Assembly (NCBI RefSeq): GCF_014805685.1 | Contig: NC_060885.1 | Span: forward strand, 16,390,632-16,454,631 | DNA length: 64,000 bases | Source of the DNA: Silurus meridionalis | Lineage: Eukaryota > Chordata > Actinopteri > Siluriformes > Siluridae | Reading direction: 5' to 3' | Part shown: one piece after another, positions 11,135 through 21,860 of the stretch | How positions within the stretch are numbered: the first letter of the stretch is position 1 | How the letters are laid out: the number at the start of each line of letters is the position of its first letter | Notes under the pieces: generated by a model | What the model was told of the DNA's origin: nothing | Database searches by the model: none | Seen by the model: only the letters and a program-made list of their open reading frames with translations | Program-made: the position numbers and the translations under genes

Positions 11135-13315
11135 ATGATTAACAATAAATTAAATTGGACTGAATGCACAGCCAGCACCTCTGATCTAAAGATCGGATTG
11201 CTGAATATTAGATCTCTTATGTCAAAAGTGACTGTAAACAAAATTATTCCGGACCAGGAGTTTAATATAATGTGTTTGACAAAAACGTGGATTCAACTGA
11301 ATGAATATGTAGCATTAAATGAAGCGAGTCCTACTGGGTATAGTTACATACACCAGCCCCATCTAAATGGCAGTGGAGGCAGAGTCGCAGCTATTTATAT
11401 TAATAATCTAAGCATCAAACAAAAAACTAAACACAAATGTAAAACATTTGAAGTTCTTTACACCAACATAAAATATTCAGTGTCCAAAAGTAGGTCTAGT
11501 CAGTCAATTACATAAATTATTATTTATAGACCCCCAGGGCCCTACTCTGATTTTCCCATAGAATTTGCAGATTTCATCACAAATTTGGATTCAAAATAAA
11601 ACATTTAGTCATAATTCCACAGTCTGAAGCTATTCCAGACCATTACCTTATCTCTTATAAATCTGCCTCAGTCATTGCATTAGTACCTCACCATGCTACC
11701 GTGTTAAGCGTACATTCACGTCAGCTACAGCAGCGAGTTTTATCAATAATCTTCTGGAAATGACAAAGTTAATTAGATCTCCGTCTGACCCCGCAAAGCT
11801 TGACTGGGCCACTGAATATCCAGATTCAATGTTCCGTTACACTCTAGATGATGTAGCTCCCCTTAAGACCAAAATGTTTAGGGAGAAAAAATTTGCACAG
11901 TGGTATAATGATTATACGCACACCTCGGAAAAGAGCATTTGGAAATTAGAACGTAAATGGCGTCAAACAAAATTGACAGTATTTTAAATAGCATGGAAGG
12001 AGAGCCTCCTAAATTATAGAAAATCTCTTAGTGCTGCTAGGTCAGCATATTTCTCCACTCTCATAGAAAAACAAGCATAATCCTAGATTTTTATTCAGCA
12101 AGGTAGCAAAATTGAAGGAAATAAAAGCACTTCACTCACATGCACACCATCAATAGGTAGTAATGATTTCATGAACTTTTTTAATAATAAAGTTGAAAAC
12201 ATCAGGCAAGAAATTAATATAAATCCAAACTATTTTACAAATAACCACGTAGGTGTAATTATAACAGACCATCAATTACAAAGTTTTACTCATATTAAAG
12301 AGAATGATTAATTTCTTTTATTTCCTCATCAAAATCATCAACCTGCATTCTCGATCCCTTGCCTACAAGTTTCTTTAAACAGATAATTCCAGAGGTAATT
12401 GAACCTGTTTTAAAATTGATAAACTCTTCCATTAGCACTGGTTATGTACCTAAATACTTCAAACTGGCAGTTATCAACCCCCTAATTGAGAAACCTGACC
12501 TTGACCCATGTCAGCTGTCCAACTAAAGCCCAATATCAAACCTCCCTTTTATCTTCAAAATTTGAGAAAAGGTTGTAACACAGCAGTTATGCTTACATCT
12601 ACTTAGGAATAAAATTTTTGAAATGTATTAGTCAGGATTTAGGCCTCATCATAGCACAGAGACGGCGCTAGTTAGAAGGTAAATGACCTGTTTTGTCTCT
12701 TTACTTGTTTTGCTCGACCTTAGTGCAGCTTTTGACATCATTGATCATACTATACTGCTTGCTAGACATTAGAACGTTGTTAAAATAAAGGGAACAGCTT
12801 TCTCCTGGCTTAGGTCTTATTTGACTGATCGCTATCAGTTTGTTGATGTAAATGGTGAGTTCTTCACACTCTCTGAGGTAAAAATCTGGTGTTCTGCAAG
12901 GATCTGTCTTAGGCCCATGAATGGTGTTTCTATCTCAGTGTGTACAGCAGTCAAAAACCTAGTCTTTCCTTTGAGGCTCACGTGAATAATATTACCAGGA
13001 TCGCCTTCTTTCACCTTAGAAATATTGCTAAAATTAGAAATACGATGTCGTTACAGGATGCAGAACGGTCTCGCGCCGCAGTATTTGAGTGAACTTCTGT
13101 ACCAGTATGATCCTCCACGCCTACTTACATCAAAAGGTGCAGGCTATTTGTTAGTACCTCAAATAATGAAGACTACAGCAGGGGGCAGATCATTCTCTTA
13201 TAAAGCCCCACAGTTATGGAACAGCCTTCCAATCAGTGTTCGGGACTCAGACACAGTCTCAGTGTTCAAGTCAAGGCTGAAAACTTATTTATTTAGTCAA
13301 GTCTTTTATCAGTAG
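11135..13315 (+). pseudogene. L2-A ORF2 endonuclease/reverse transcriptase, decayed
   Basis: The endonuclease start reads IGLLNIRSL, then CLTKTW where the family has LTETW: the metal-binding Glu is replaced by Lys. YRPPGPYSDF follows, after which the domain is deleted up to a DHYLIS block near 11.64 kb. RT blocks recognisable in mixed frames include [12 protein letters not shown] near 12.72 kb, but the catalytic YADD stretch is missing. The C-terminal block from 13025 to 13315 is open and typical of L2 (NGLAPQYLSELL, LWNSLP). Clearly inactive. Confidence 0.75.
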
Positions 13316-13597
13316 ATTCTTCTTAGGTAAAGGAGCAGATCTGGAGTGATCATGAATATAGAATATTTGGTTAACTGGGATACTTGTATGCTGTCAACAC
13401 CTCACTCTCTCATGTTTACTCAGGTTTGTTGACGGTGGTGTGGTGGGTCGTCTCTTATCCCAGATATAACTGGTTCTGGTTCTTCCCTTTATTTATGCTG
13501 CCATAGTGAGTCTTGCCGGAGCCCCAACTGCACAGAGACCTTAACTTTCATACAACAAGGACACATAATAATCCACATCCTTCTCTTCCTGTCCCCC

Positions 13598-13602
<5 letters not shown>

Positions 13603-13638
<36 letters not shown>
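13603..13638 (+). repeat. (TC)n microsatellite in the L2-A 3' region
   Basis: About 18 TC units directly after a C/T-rich stretch. Confidence 0.95.
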
Positions 13639-13641
<3 letters not shown>

Positions 13642-13961
13642 CAAGTTAAACATGCTCCAGTGACCACTGTTCCTGTACCTCTTCCCTCCACGGATCTTCC
13701 CACTTCATCCAGGCCTGCCTCTGGATAGTGTCCTCTTCATTTGGAGTCCACTCTGTGCAGCTGGGCACGGTTTCTCATCAATGCCTTGGGTGATTCCATA
13801 AAATTCTGGAGTAAGAACAAGAGCTTTGAGGATGGATTTGTACTGTAGTTAATGTCAACAGTCTGCTACACTGACTCAATGGACATTTGGTGCAGCCCAG
13901 ATTAGGATGGGTTTGGTTCCTCTCAAGGTTTCTTCCTTATGCCATCTTGGGGAGTTTTTCC

Positions 13962-13968
13962 TTGCCAC
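13962..13968 (+). repeat. target-site duplication of L2-B, left copy
   Basis: TTGCCAC here and again at 19188-19194. The L2-A 3' UTR sequence runs directly on after the second copy (GGCTTGCTCATCAGGGACAA), so the gap between the two is an insertion. Confidence 0.7.
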
Positions 13969-14175
13969 AGCTGCTTCCGGTGACGTAGCTTCCTGTGTTT
14001 GACTTGTTTGCCGCGAGTTCCGTGTTTGTATTCGTGTTTATATTCGTTTGTTTGTGTTTTTCTCTTTTAATAACCCTAAATTGTGTGTCTTCCTGACTTG
14101 TGACTGTAGTCAGTTAAGCTCGACTACCACTATATCTTCTCTCACTTTATCTTATTTGTGTATCCGAAATCTGTT

Positions 14176-15085
14176 TGTGATTATGAGCACTATGCCGGCT
14201 GTGTGTCTGACTTTGAGCACAGGTGAGGACTCGTTCGATTTGCAAACGGTGGCGTTGGAGATGGAGGTTTTGGAGAAACAGATTCATGAGCTGCATGAAA
14301 AGCATGCCCGGCTGCGAGAGCGAAAGCGGCGCTGAAACATCCCGGCGGACGCGCACTCGTCCCAGGTAAATTCGGTTGAACCTAACGCTCCCAGCACCTC
14401 AACTCCGCGTGTTTCTCTGCCCAGACCCAGCGCACCTACAACTCCGGCACAGGTGCAACACGGACCCTGGATGCGGCAGCGGCGGAAGAGACAAGCAAAG
14501 CCCCGGTCGAGGACGTCTCCCCCGCCACCACTACAGGCCTTCGAGATCTCGACCGAGAACCGCTTCGCCCCTCTCCGCGAGACGGAACGCGACACAGTGA
14601 TTCTCGGAGATTCCATCGTCCGGCATGTTCGCGATACCGAAGCTAAAGGTAAGGTGCACACTCGCTGTTTTCCTGGTGCTCGTGTTCTTGATGTCGCTGC
14701 GCAGGTACCCGCGATCCTGAAGGAGAACTTCGGAGCGGTTGTTCTTCATGCCGGAACGAACGACACCAGGCTGAGACAAACGGAGATATTAAAGAGGGAT
14801 TTCAGGATCCTGGTGGAGACGGTACGCAGCACATCACCCACAACGAGGATCATAGTGTCAGGACCTCTTCCCACTTACCAGCGAGGGGCTGAGAAGTTTA
14901 GTAGACTTTTAGCTCTAAATGAATGGTTACAGTCATGGTGTCGAGAACATAAACTTCTCTTTGTTAATAACTGGAACTGTTTCTGGGAGCGTCCTAGGTT
15001 CTTCCGCCCTGATGGCCTGCACCCCAGCAGAGTTGGAGCAGCAGTGCTATCAGATAACATCTCCAGGATACTTCACACCATCTGA
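14176..15085 (+). pseudogene. L2-B ORF1 protein: coiled coil plus SGNH/GDSL-type esterase
   Basis: The N-terminal part (14176-14335) encodes a heptad-like helix (EMEVLEKQIHELHEKHARLR) and is cut by a stop after RKRR. The downstream part is open to 15085 (from ATG 14453). The esterase has block I VILGDSIVRH, block III HAGTNDTRLRQ and block V RPDGLHPS, giving the Ser, Asn and Asp/His expected for SGNH catalysis. Family knowledge: the ORF1p of fish L2 elements carries such an esterase and forms the RNP with element RNA. Only the join of the two halves appears broken. Confidence 0.85.
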
Positions 15086-15289
15086 CTGGTAAGACATCAG
15101 GAAATCTTCGACAATGAGAACATTTATACAACAAACCAAATAGTTACAAGTTCACACACAGCCCAGTTTATAGAAACTGTATCTATTCCTCGTGTAGCAA
15201 AACCAAGAAGTAAATACACAAGATCCAGAAACAATCTCATTGAAGTTAAAACTGAAAAATGCCAGATAAACAAACACCAAAAAGTTTTA

Positions 15290-18200
15290 AAGTTTGGTCT
15301 TTTAAACATTAGATCACTTGCACCCAAAGCACTGATTATAAATGAGATGATCACGTGGATTAATCTCGATGCACTCTGTCTCACTGAGACCTGGATTAAA
15401 CCAGGTGATTATATGGGTCTAAACGAGTCGACACCGCCAGGATATGATTATAAGCATGAGCCCCGTCAGACTGGTCGTGGGGGGGGTGTAGGAACCATTT
15501 ATACTGCTTCTCTTAATGTTAGTCAGATGTTAGGATTCAGCTTTAAATCATTTGAAGTGCTCGTTCTTAAAGTTGTACTTTCAGACATACATAGAAAACT
15601 CGCTCTGGTCACCGTGTACAGACCCCCAGGACCCTACGCTGATTTTCTTCAAGAGTTTGCTTGTTTTCTTTCAGACCTTTTGATCGATTTTGATAAAGTG
15701 CTGCTTGTAGGAGATTTTAATATTCATGTAGATGATGTAAACGATGCTCTAGGATTATCATTTGTTGACTTATTAAACTCTTTTGGGGTTAAACAAAACG
15801 TCACCAGACCAACTCATCGCTTTAATCACACACTAGACTTAATAATATCCCACGGAGCAGACGTCACTGATATAGATATTTTACCTCAGAGTGATGACAT
15901 CACAGACCATTACCTCATACTGTACACACTACCGGTAGAGCAGATTAGCCGTGTTGCACCACGTTATCGACTTGGTAGGACTATTGTTCCAACCACTAAG
16001 GACAGATTCATAAATAACCTGCCTGATTTATCTCAATTTCTCACTAAACCCATAACTACTAATAATCTTGATGAGATAACTAAGAACATAGACCTTATCC
16101 TCACTAGCACATTAGACACTGTTGCCCCTATCCGGTTAAAAAAGGTTAGAGAACAAGCACCTGCACCTTGGTATAATAGTCATACACATGCGTGCAATAC
16201 TACCTCAAAACATGACTTAAAAAGCGTACTTTTGTTTTTTTTTCCTATTTGTATTATTACATTGTACTGTATTTATACTGGTATTGTAGTATATGTTTAT
16301 TATTTTTTAGATATTTGCATTTATTTTTATTTCTTTGTTGTTATTATTATTGTTATTATTATTTATTTTTATTTCTGTTTTTTATTTTTTTGTATATTCT
16401 TCTTTTTTTTATATATATTTGCATCTATTTTTATTTCTTTGTCTTGCTGCTGTAACATAGAAATTTCCCCACTGTGGGACGAATAAAGGTTTATCTTATC
16501 TTATCTTATCTTATCTTATCTTATCTTATCTTATCTTATCTTATGCCCTCAAGAGAACAGCCCGTAATCTGGAGAGAAAATGGAGGAAAACTAAATTGGA
16601 GGTATTTAGAATCGCGTATAAAGACAGTATGCTCAGCTACAGACGGGCGCTAAAAGCTGCTAGAGCTGAACACCTGAGTAAACTTATAGAAAACAACAAA
16701 AACAATCCCAGGTTCCTTTTCAGTACTGTAGCTAAACTAACTACAAATCAGGGCTCTGAAAATTGTGTTTCATCACAGTTTAGTAGTGAGGACTTTATGA
16801 TTTTCTTCACTGAAAAAATAGATAACATTAGAAAAACAATTGTGGCAGTTCAACCTCTGACAGCATCTCCTGAGACAGTGTTACCTTCAACTCCACAACT
16901 CCACTATTTTACATGTATAGGACAGGAAGAGCTGTATAATGTTATTACCAAAGCTAAATCGACAACATGTCAGTTAGATCCCATTCCTACTAAATTACTG
17001 AAGGAAGTGTTATATACAACTGGTGAACCTCTTCTAAATATTATTAACTCCTCACTATCTTTAGGTCACGTCCCTAAATCCCTCAAGTTAGCAGTTATTA
17101 AGCCCCTCATTAAAAAACCTAATCTGGATCCAAACACGTTATCAAATTACAGACCAATTTCAAATCTCCCATTTATGTCTAAGATTTTAGAAAAGATTGT
17201 CGCTGCACAGTTATGTTCCTACCTGCAAGAGAACAATATCTTTGAAGAATTTCAGTCAGGTTTTAGGCCCCATCATAGCACAGAAACTGCTCTAGTTAAA
17301 ATAACTAATGACCTGTTTTTAGCTTCAGACCAAGGCTTCATTTCGCTGTTGGTTTTACTAGATCTTAGTGCTGCATTCGACACTATAGACCATGATCTCC
17401 TCCTAGATCGCTTACAAAATTACATCGGCATTCAGGGACAGGCATTAAGCTGGTTTAAATCCTACCTGTCCGATCGTTACCATTTCGTAGATTTAAATGG
17501 AGAGCTATCCAGGCTAATGCAAGTAAATTATGGCGTGCCGCAAGGTTCAGTTCTAGGACCCCTGCTCTTCACAATATACATGCTTCCGTTAGGAAATATT
17601 ATTAGAAGGCATGGAATTAGCTTCCATTGTTATGCTGATGATACTCAGCTATATATTTCATCTAAACCAGGCGATACAGCTCAATTAACCCGGATAACTG
17701 AGTGTGTTAAGGAACTAAGAGATTGGATGACCCATAACTTTCTACTTTTAAATTCTGATAAGACTGAGATTTTGCTCATCGGCCCAAAAACTAGTATACA
17801 GACGCTCCAGCATCTCAACCTGCATTTAGACGGATGTTCTGTAACCACTAGTTCAACGGTAAAAGACCTGGGTGTTATTTTAGACAGCGACTTGTCTTTC
17901 AAAAATCACATCAATCAGGTTACAAAACAGCCTTCTTTCACCTTAGAAATATTTCTAAGTTAAGAAACATGTTATCTATATCTGATGCAGAGAAGCTCGT
18001 CCATGCTCATGACCTCCAGAATAGACTACTGTAATGCGTTACTAGGTGGATGTCCTGCATCATTAATAAACAAGCTTCAGTTAGTCCAGAATGCAGCAGC
18101 CAGAGTTCTTACAAGGTCAAAAAATATGATCACATAACCCCGATCTTATCGTCCCTACATTGGCTTCCTGTTAAGTTTCGAATAGACTACAAACTATTAC

Positions 18201-18450
18201 TTCTCACTTATAAAGCACTAAATGGTTTGGCTCCCATATATCTATCCAGTCTTTTAACACGCTACAATCCGCCACGCCCCTGAGATCTCAAAACTCTGGG
18301 CTTCTAGTAGTTCCTAGAATAGCAAAGTCCACTAAAGGTGGTAGAGCATTTTCACATTTAGCTCCTAAACTCTGGAATAGTCTTCCTGACGGTGTTCGGG
18401 GCTCAGATACACTCTCCCAGTTTAAGTGTAGATTAAAACATATCTTTTAG
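15290..18450 (+). pseudogene. L2-B ORF2 endonuclease/reverse transcriptase, interrupted
   Basis: The APE-type endonuclease (15290-16190) has GLLNIRSL, CLTETWI with its Glu, VYRPPGPY, GDFNIH and TDHYLIL. It is then broken by an insertion at 16192-16544. The RT part (16596-17963) has KLLIENN-like linker sequence, [60 protein letters not shown] and the catalytic [11 protein letters not shown] one-base loss near 17930 shifts the frame. The C-terminal block continues to a TAG at 18448-18450 with one further stop near 18281. All catalytic motifs are intact; the frame is not. Confidence 0.9.
16192..16544 (+). mobile_element. short LINE-tail/SINE-like insertion with (TTATC)n tail inside L2-B ORF2
   Basis: ORF2 codons on either side join at a Tyr-Asn-Ser-His / Ala-Leu-Lys boundary, so this block is foreign. 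It is very T-rich, then reads AATTTCCCCACTGTGGGA and AATAAAGG, followed by eleven TTATC units (16491-16544). That 3' end is typical of Rex1/CR1-like LINEs and SINEs that borrow their tails. A short ATGC-type repeat flanks it. No coding capacity of its own. Confidence 0.7.
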
Positions 18451-19187
18451 CAAAGCCTACACATAACATACGTCTCACATCATAACCTTGTGCTCCAGAA
18501 CATCTGATCACATGCACATTATCAACTTGTGCTGTTAATATCATGAACAGCAGCTACGCTAATTCCTCTCCACTGCTTCTCTTTCTCCCCATCCCGAGAC
18601 ACCCTGAGGTTTGGCCAGCTCCAGTCACCTCCCACCTCGTGATGATTACGGACCTTTGAAGAAGTAGATGCCGAACTCACAAACATCCCGAACCATCTAG
18701 AGACGTACCAGTGCCATTTGGATCCCGCTACATGTGTGGAGTTTTGACATTGGACCTCCTGGAGTGTTTAAAGGCTCTGGCATGGAGAAGCTGATGCTGG
18801 ATCTGTGGTGATCACAAATGCTGAGCTCATAAAACTCGGAGCTACTAACCATATAGACTGTATAAGACTGCAGAAAGAACATCACTTATAATCTTATACT
18901 CCAGTAATCATGTTAGTTCTCACTGTCCAGTGTTCTTTATTGTTGAAAGATTTATGATCAAACTCTTGATGTCACCCAGATGAGGATGGGTTCCCTTTTT
19001 GAGTCTGGTTCCTCTCAAGGTTTCTTCCTCATAACATCTAAGGGAGTTTTTCCTTGCCACAGGCTTGCTCATCAGGGACAAATTCACACCATTCACCATC
19101 ACTGTTGATTTGTGTAAAGCTGCTTTGAGACAATGTCTGTTGTGAAAAGCGCTATACAAATAAACTTGACTTGACTTGACTTGACAG

Positions 19188-19269
19188 TTGCCACCGGCTT
19201 GCTCATCAGGGACAAACTTACACTTATAAAGAACATATTTATTTTTTATCACCACATTATCTGTGTAAA
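19188..19269 (+). mobile_element. L2-A 3' end, resumed after L2-B
   Basis: Begins with the second TTGCCAC and continues the L2 3' UTR (CTTGCTCATCAGGGACAAAC ... CTGTGTAAAG), matching 19070-19125 in L2-B. Ends at the RTE-1 insertion; the last L2-A bases and tail are not found on the far side. Confidence 0.75.
19256..19269 (+). repeat. target-site duplication of RTE-1, left copy
   Basis: ATTATCTGTGTAAA here and again, identical, at 22825-22838. Confidence 0.8.
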
Positions 19270-19623
19270 GCTAACCCAGCCATTAGGGTTGCACAAGCCA
19301 GTGCACTCTTAGTGGTGGTCCCAAGCCCGGGTAAATGGGGAGGGTTGCATTAGGAAAGGCATCCAGCGTAAAATGTGCCAAATCAAATATACGGATCACA
19401 AAAGAGAAATTCATACCGGATCGGTCAAGGCCCGGGTTACCAACGACTGCCACAGGTATCGTTAGTCTACAGGTTACCGGTGAAAATTGGGCAACTGTTG
19501 GCCCGAAGGAGGAAAAAGAGAGGAGGAAGACGTCTACAGAGACGGCAGGGAAAGGAGAAGTGTAGGAGAGTGGAGGTTCAGGTTGGTACTTTAAATGTTG
19601 GTACTATGACTGGTAAAGGGAGA

Positions 19624-20040
19624 ACCTGGAGGCGAGCCGTCGCCCTGCGGGGAACCTGGAGGGGAGCCGTCCTCCTGGAGACACTGTGGCGGAGAGATGC
19701 GCCCACAGGAACCTTGGAACAGAGCAGCACGCTTGTAGATGTTCGGTGGCGCCACTGTCAGCTTGTGGGAACTTTGAGACGCCATGGCGTGCTCTCAGAC
19801 GCTTGGAGATGGTGCGGAGCGTCCACGAGAACCCCGGAACACAGCAGTGCGCTTGTAAAGACCCAGGGGCAGAGCCGCGTGCACATAAAAGCTCTGGGAT
19901 GGAACCCCGTCCCTGGGAGGTTCCTGGAACGGAGCTGCGCACTCTGAAGAACCATGGAACGAAGCCGAGCACCTTGGAGAATCCTTGGACAGAGCCACGC
20001 CCCTTAAAGAACCTGGGGACGGAGCACTTTCCTCCTTGAG
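19624..20040 (-). repeat. degenerate 30-bp-period coding repeat of the Gypsy gag (block 1)
   Basis: Successive 30-bp units starting GGAAC/GGACGGAGC can be followed from about 19890 to 20040, diverged from one another. The stretch 19690-19893 is nearly identical to 21665-21852. Confidence 0.6.
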
Positions 20041-20079
20041 GGGACTGTCGTGGAGATCCGCCACCTCCATCCCACACAT

Positions 20080-20426
20080 CCCCAGAAGAAGCCCGATGAA
20101 TTAGGCGAGTGAGCCAAAATTGCACCCTTTGGCGCTCCATAATCTGCTGGTTTTGGAGAGAGCGTCCCCAGACAGGAGGAAACACAAAAGGCGATCTTGG
20201 CTCATTCGGAGGGAAACTGGGAAAAATTTCCCTCCACATACACGCCGATGCTCCTCAGGAATCCGCCCAGTTCGCTGCTGTCTCCGGAAAAACGAGCCGG
20301 GAATCCCTTTGCGGAGGGGCGTGGCGCAGCCGCGCTTGCATGATCCGGCGTCAGTGGATGTGAACCGCGAGGAGCGGCATGGAACTTCCGGGAAAAATCC
20401 GAAGCCGGGTTCGGCTGCCGATCCAT
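20080..20426 (-). pseudogene. Gypsy gag, N-terminal remnant
   Basis: The minus-strand reading from 20426 (MDRQPNPASDFSRKF) contains FSGDSSELGGFLRSIGVY and FSQFPSE, similar in layout to the capsid start of fish Gypsy gags (FxGxxxxCxGFLxQCxxYFExxPxxFPxExAKIAF). It hits a stop at 20204-20202 where the family has Gln/Asp, then carries on in other frames. Broken. Confidence 0.6.
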
Positions 20427-20468
20427 CGCGATCCAAGCGATTCCGCTTTCGGTTCAGGTCGGTTCTTC

Positions 20469-20942
20469 TGTCAGGCTGACGACCATGACGCGGAAGCGGA
20501 AGTAAGTCAATCATAGTTTATTAAACAAAAACGCTCACAAACCATGAAGAGAAGCAAACAAAGGAATATCCGCCTGGGACGAGTAAACCACAACGAAAGC
20601 AATGTCCGAAAACGAAAGTAACAGTCCTATGGCAAAGAGTAATCCTCTCGGGACGGAGTCCGTAGACAGAACCAGCAGGAAAAGGCTGGCGGTGCGGAAT
20701 CCAGCCGATCACCAACATGACCTTCAAGAACCGACAGCCTGTGACTCGAGAACATGAGTTTATATAGTCTAAACCTAGATGAGCCACAGCTGTCGGTCGT
20801 CAAGGCAGGCAAAGGATAACGAGGCAGCGTGACTGCTACCGAGGGGGGCGTGGCAGGGTGAATCCCTGACAGCGGCTGCGGGGGCATGGCAGGGGAATCC
20901 CTGACAGCGGCCGAGGGAGGCATGGCAGGGGGATCCCTGACA
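20469..20942 (-). repeat. solo-side Gypsy LTR, 474 bp
   Basis: On the minus strand it begins TGTCAGGGAT and ends CAGCCTGACA (TG...CA ends). A TATATAAA box lies near 20758-20765 and AATAAA at 20523-20518. Three ~35-bp direct repeats beginning TGTCAGGG fill its upstream edge (20836-20942), where U3 enhancers usually sit. Downstream comes the gag leader rather than host DNA. Confidence 0.72.
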
Positions 20943-21179
20943 GAGGTAGCTGATATGATGGAGAGGAGAAAGGTGAATATGTTGTGTGTTCAGGAGACCA
21001 AGTGAAAAGGGAGTAAGACCAGGAACATTGGAGGTGGGTTTAAACTGTTCTATCATAGTGGGGATTGAAAGAGAAATGGTGTAGGGGTGATCCTGAAGAA
21101 AGAGTACAGTAAGAGTGTAGTGGAGGTGAAGAGTGTTTCTGATAGGGGTGATGATCGTGAAGCTGGAAGTTAAGGGGCA

Positions 21180-21374
21180 ATGATAAATGTCATCAGTGCT
21201 TACGCTTCACAAGTTGGTTGTGATATGGAGGAGAAGGAAAAATTCTGGTGTGAGTTGGATGAAGTGGTAGAAGGTGTACCTAGGAATGAAAGATTGGTGA
21301 TTGGGGTGGATTTCAATGGGCATGTAGGTGAAGGAAACAGAGGTAATGAGGAGGTGATCTCTGGGGAACTCTGA
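21180..21374 (+). pseudogene. RTE-1 endonuclease fragment
   Basis: Reads VISAYASQVGC, then FWCELDEVVEGVPRNERLVIG and DFNGHVGEGNRG, matching the middle of the RTE-2 endonuclease (VVSAYAPQVGC, ADFNGHVGEGNRG). The Asp/Asn of the DFN motif is kept. The reading runs out at 21358 where Gypsy sequence takes over. Upstream, in a different frame (from 20943), lies the block containing VQET. Confidence 0.8.
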
Positions 21375-21852
21375 GGCTGAGCAGCACCCTCGGCGGAACT
21401 CTGAGGCTGAGCGGTGCTCTCTGGGGAACTCTGTGGCGGCACGACGCTCTCTGGGGAACACTGTGGCGGTGCGGCGCTCTCGTGAAGGGTCCGTGGTGGC
21501 TTGGCGCGCTCGTGAAGGGTCTGTGGCGGAGAGGCGCGCTCCTGGAGACACTGTGGCGGAGAGGCACGCTCCTGAAGACATGGTGGCGGAGGGGCGCGCT
21601 CCTGGAGACACTGTGGCGGAGAGGCGCGCTCCTGGAGACACTGTGGTGGAGAGGTGCGCCCACGGGAACCTTGGAACAGAGCAGCGCGCTTGTAGATGTT
21701 CGGTGGCGCCACTGTCAGCTTGTGGGAACTCTGAGACGCCATTGCGTGCTCGCAGACGCTCGGAGATGGTGCGAAGCGTCCACGAGAACCTTGGAACACA
21801 GCAGTGCGCTTGGAAAGACTCAGGGGCAGAGCCGCGTGCACATAAAAGCTCT
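21359..21852 (-). mobile_element. second Gypsy-derived block in RTE-1
   Basis: Has no LTR. 21671-21852 repeats the part of the Gypsy fragment at 19690-19893 in the same orientation, and 21371-21670 is a 30-bp minisatellite that extends beyond what the first block keeps. It replaces about 1.4 kb of RTE (endonuclease end to RT middle). The right junction shares TGG between the two parents. Confidence 0.75.
21371..21670 (-). repeat. 30-bp coding minisatellite, ten units
   Basis: Ten units of exactly 30 bp starting at 21371, 21401, 21431 and so on to 21641, consensus near CTGTGGCGGAGAGGCGCGCT plus CCTGGAGACA. The period is a multiple of three and no unit contains a stop in several frames, so long readings run through it on both strands. 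In the Gypsy sense (minus) it reads as a decapeptide like ERASPPQCLQ. Confidence 0.92.
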
Positions 21853-21860
21853 GGTACTGT

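Larger units (their letters stand above)
9868..13961 (+). mobile_element. L2-clade LINE, old decayed copy (L2-A), main body
   Basis: Carries in order an ORF1 with a Cys-rich N-terminus and a decayed SGNH esterase, remnants of an APE-type endonuclease, scattered reverse-transcriptase blocks and the L2 C-terminal block. Then comes 3' UTR sequence (CCTCTCAAGGTTTCTTCCTT) that matches the 3' UTR of L2-B. Large internal deletions remove part of the endonuclease and the YADD region of the polymerase. Its last part continues at 19188-19269 beyond L2-B. It lies inside the DIRS element. Confidence 0.85.
13969..19187 (+). mobile_element. L2-clade LINE, near full length (L2-B), inserted in L2-A
   Basis: About 5.2 kb including a 350-bp insertion. 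Contains a 5' UTR, ORF1 (coiled coil then SGNH esterase), ORF2 (APE endonuclease, reverse transcriptase, C-terminal domain), a 3' UTR and the 3' end GCGCTATACAAATAAA followed by four TTGAC-type repeats, the usual tail of fish L2 LINEs. Flanked by TTGCCAC. Reading frames are damaged by a few frameshifts, one stop and the internal insertion, so it is an inactive but fairly young copy. Confidence 0.92.
19624..20942 (-). mobile_element. Gypsy-type LTR retrotransposon fragment (LTR, gag start, repeat region)
   Basis: Read on the minus strand: an LTR (20942-20469), then a leader and gag start, then a degenerate 30-bp-period coding repeat, ending abruptly at 19624 in RTE sequence. No pol, and no second LTR. 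It interrupts the RTE-1 endonuclease between GGTAAAGGGAGA and GAGGTAGCTGATATG. A 4-bp GAGA duplication is possible but cannot be separated from the GAGAGA already present in RTE-2. Confidence 0.75.

Noticed and set aside
14453..15085. A host SGNH hydrolase gene
   Set aside because: The esterase is ORF1 of L2-B, directly followed by LINE ORF2 and flanked by LINE UTRs.
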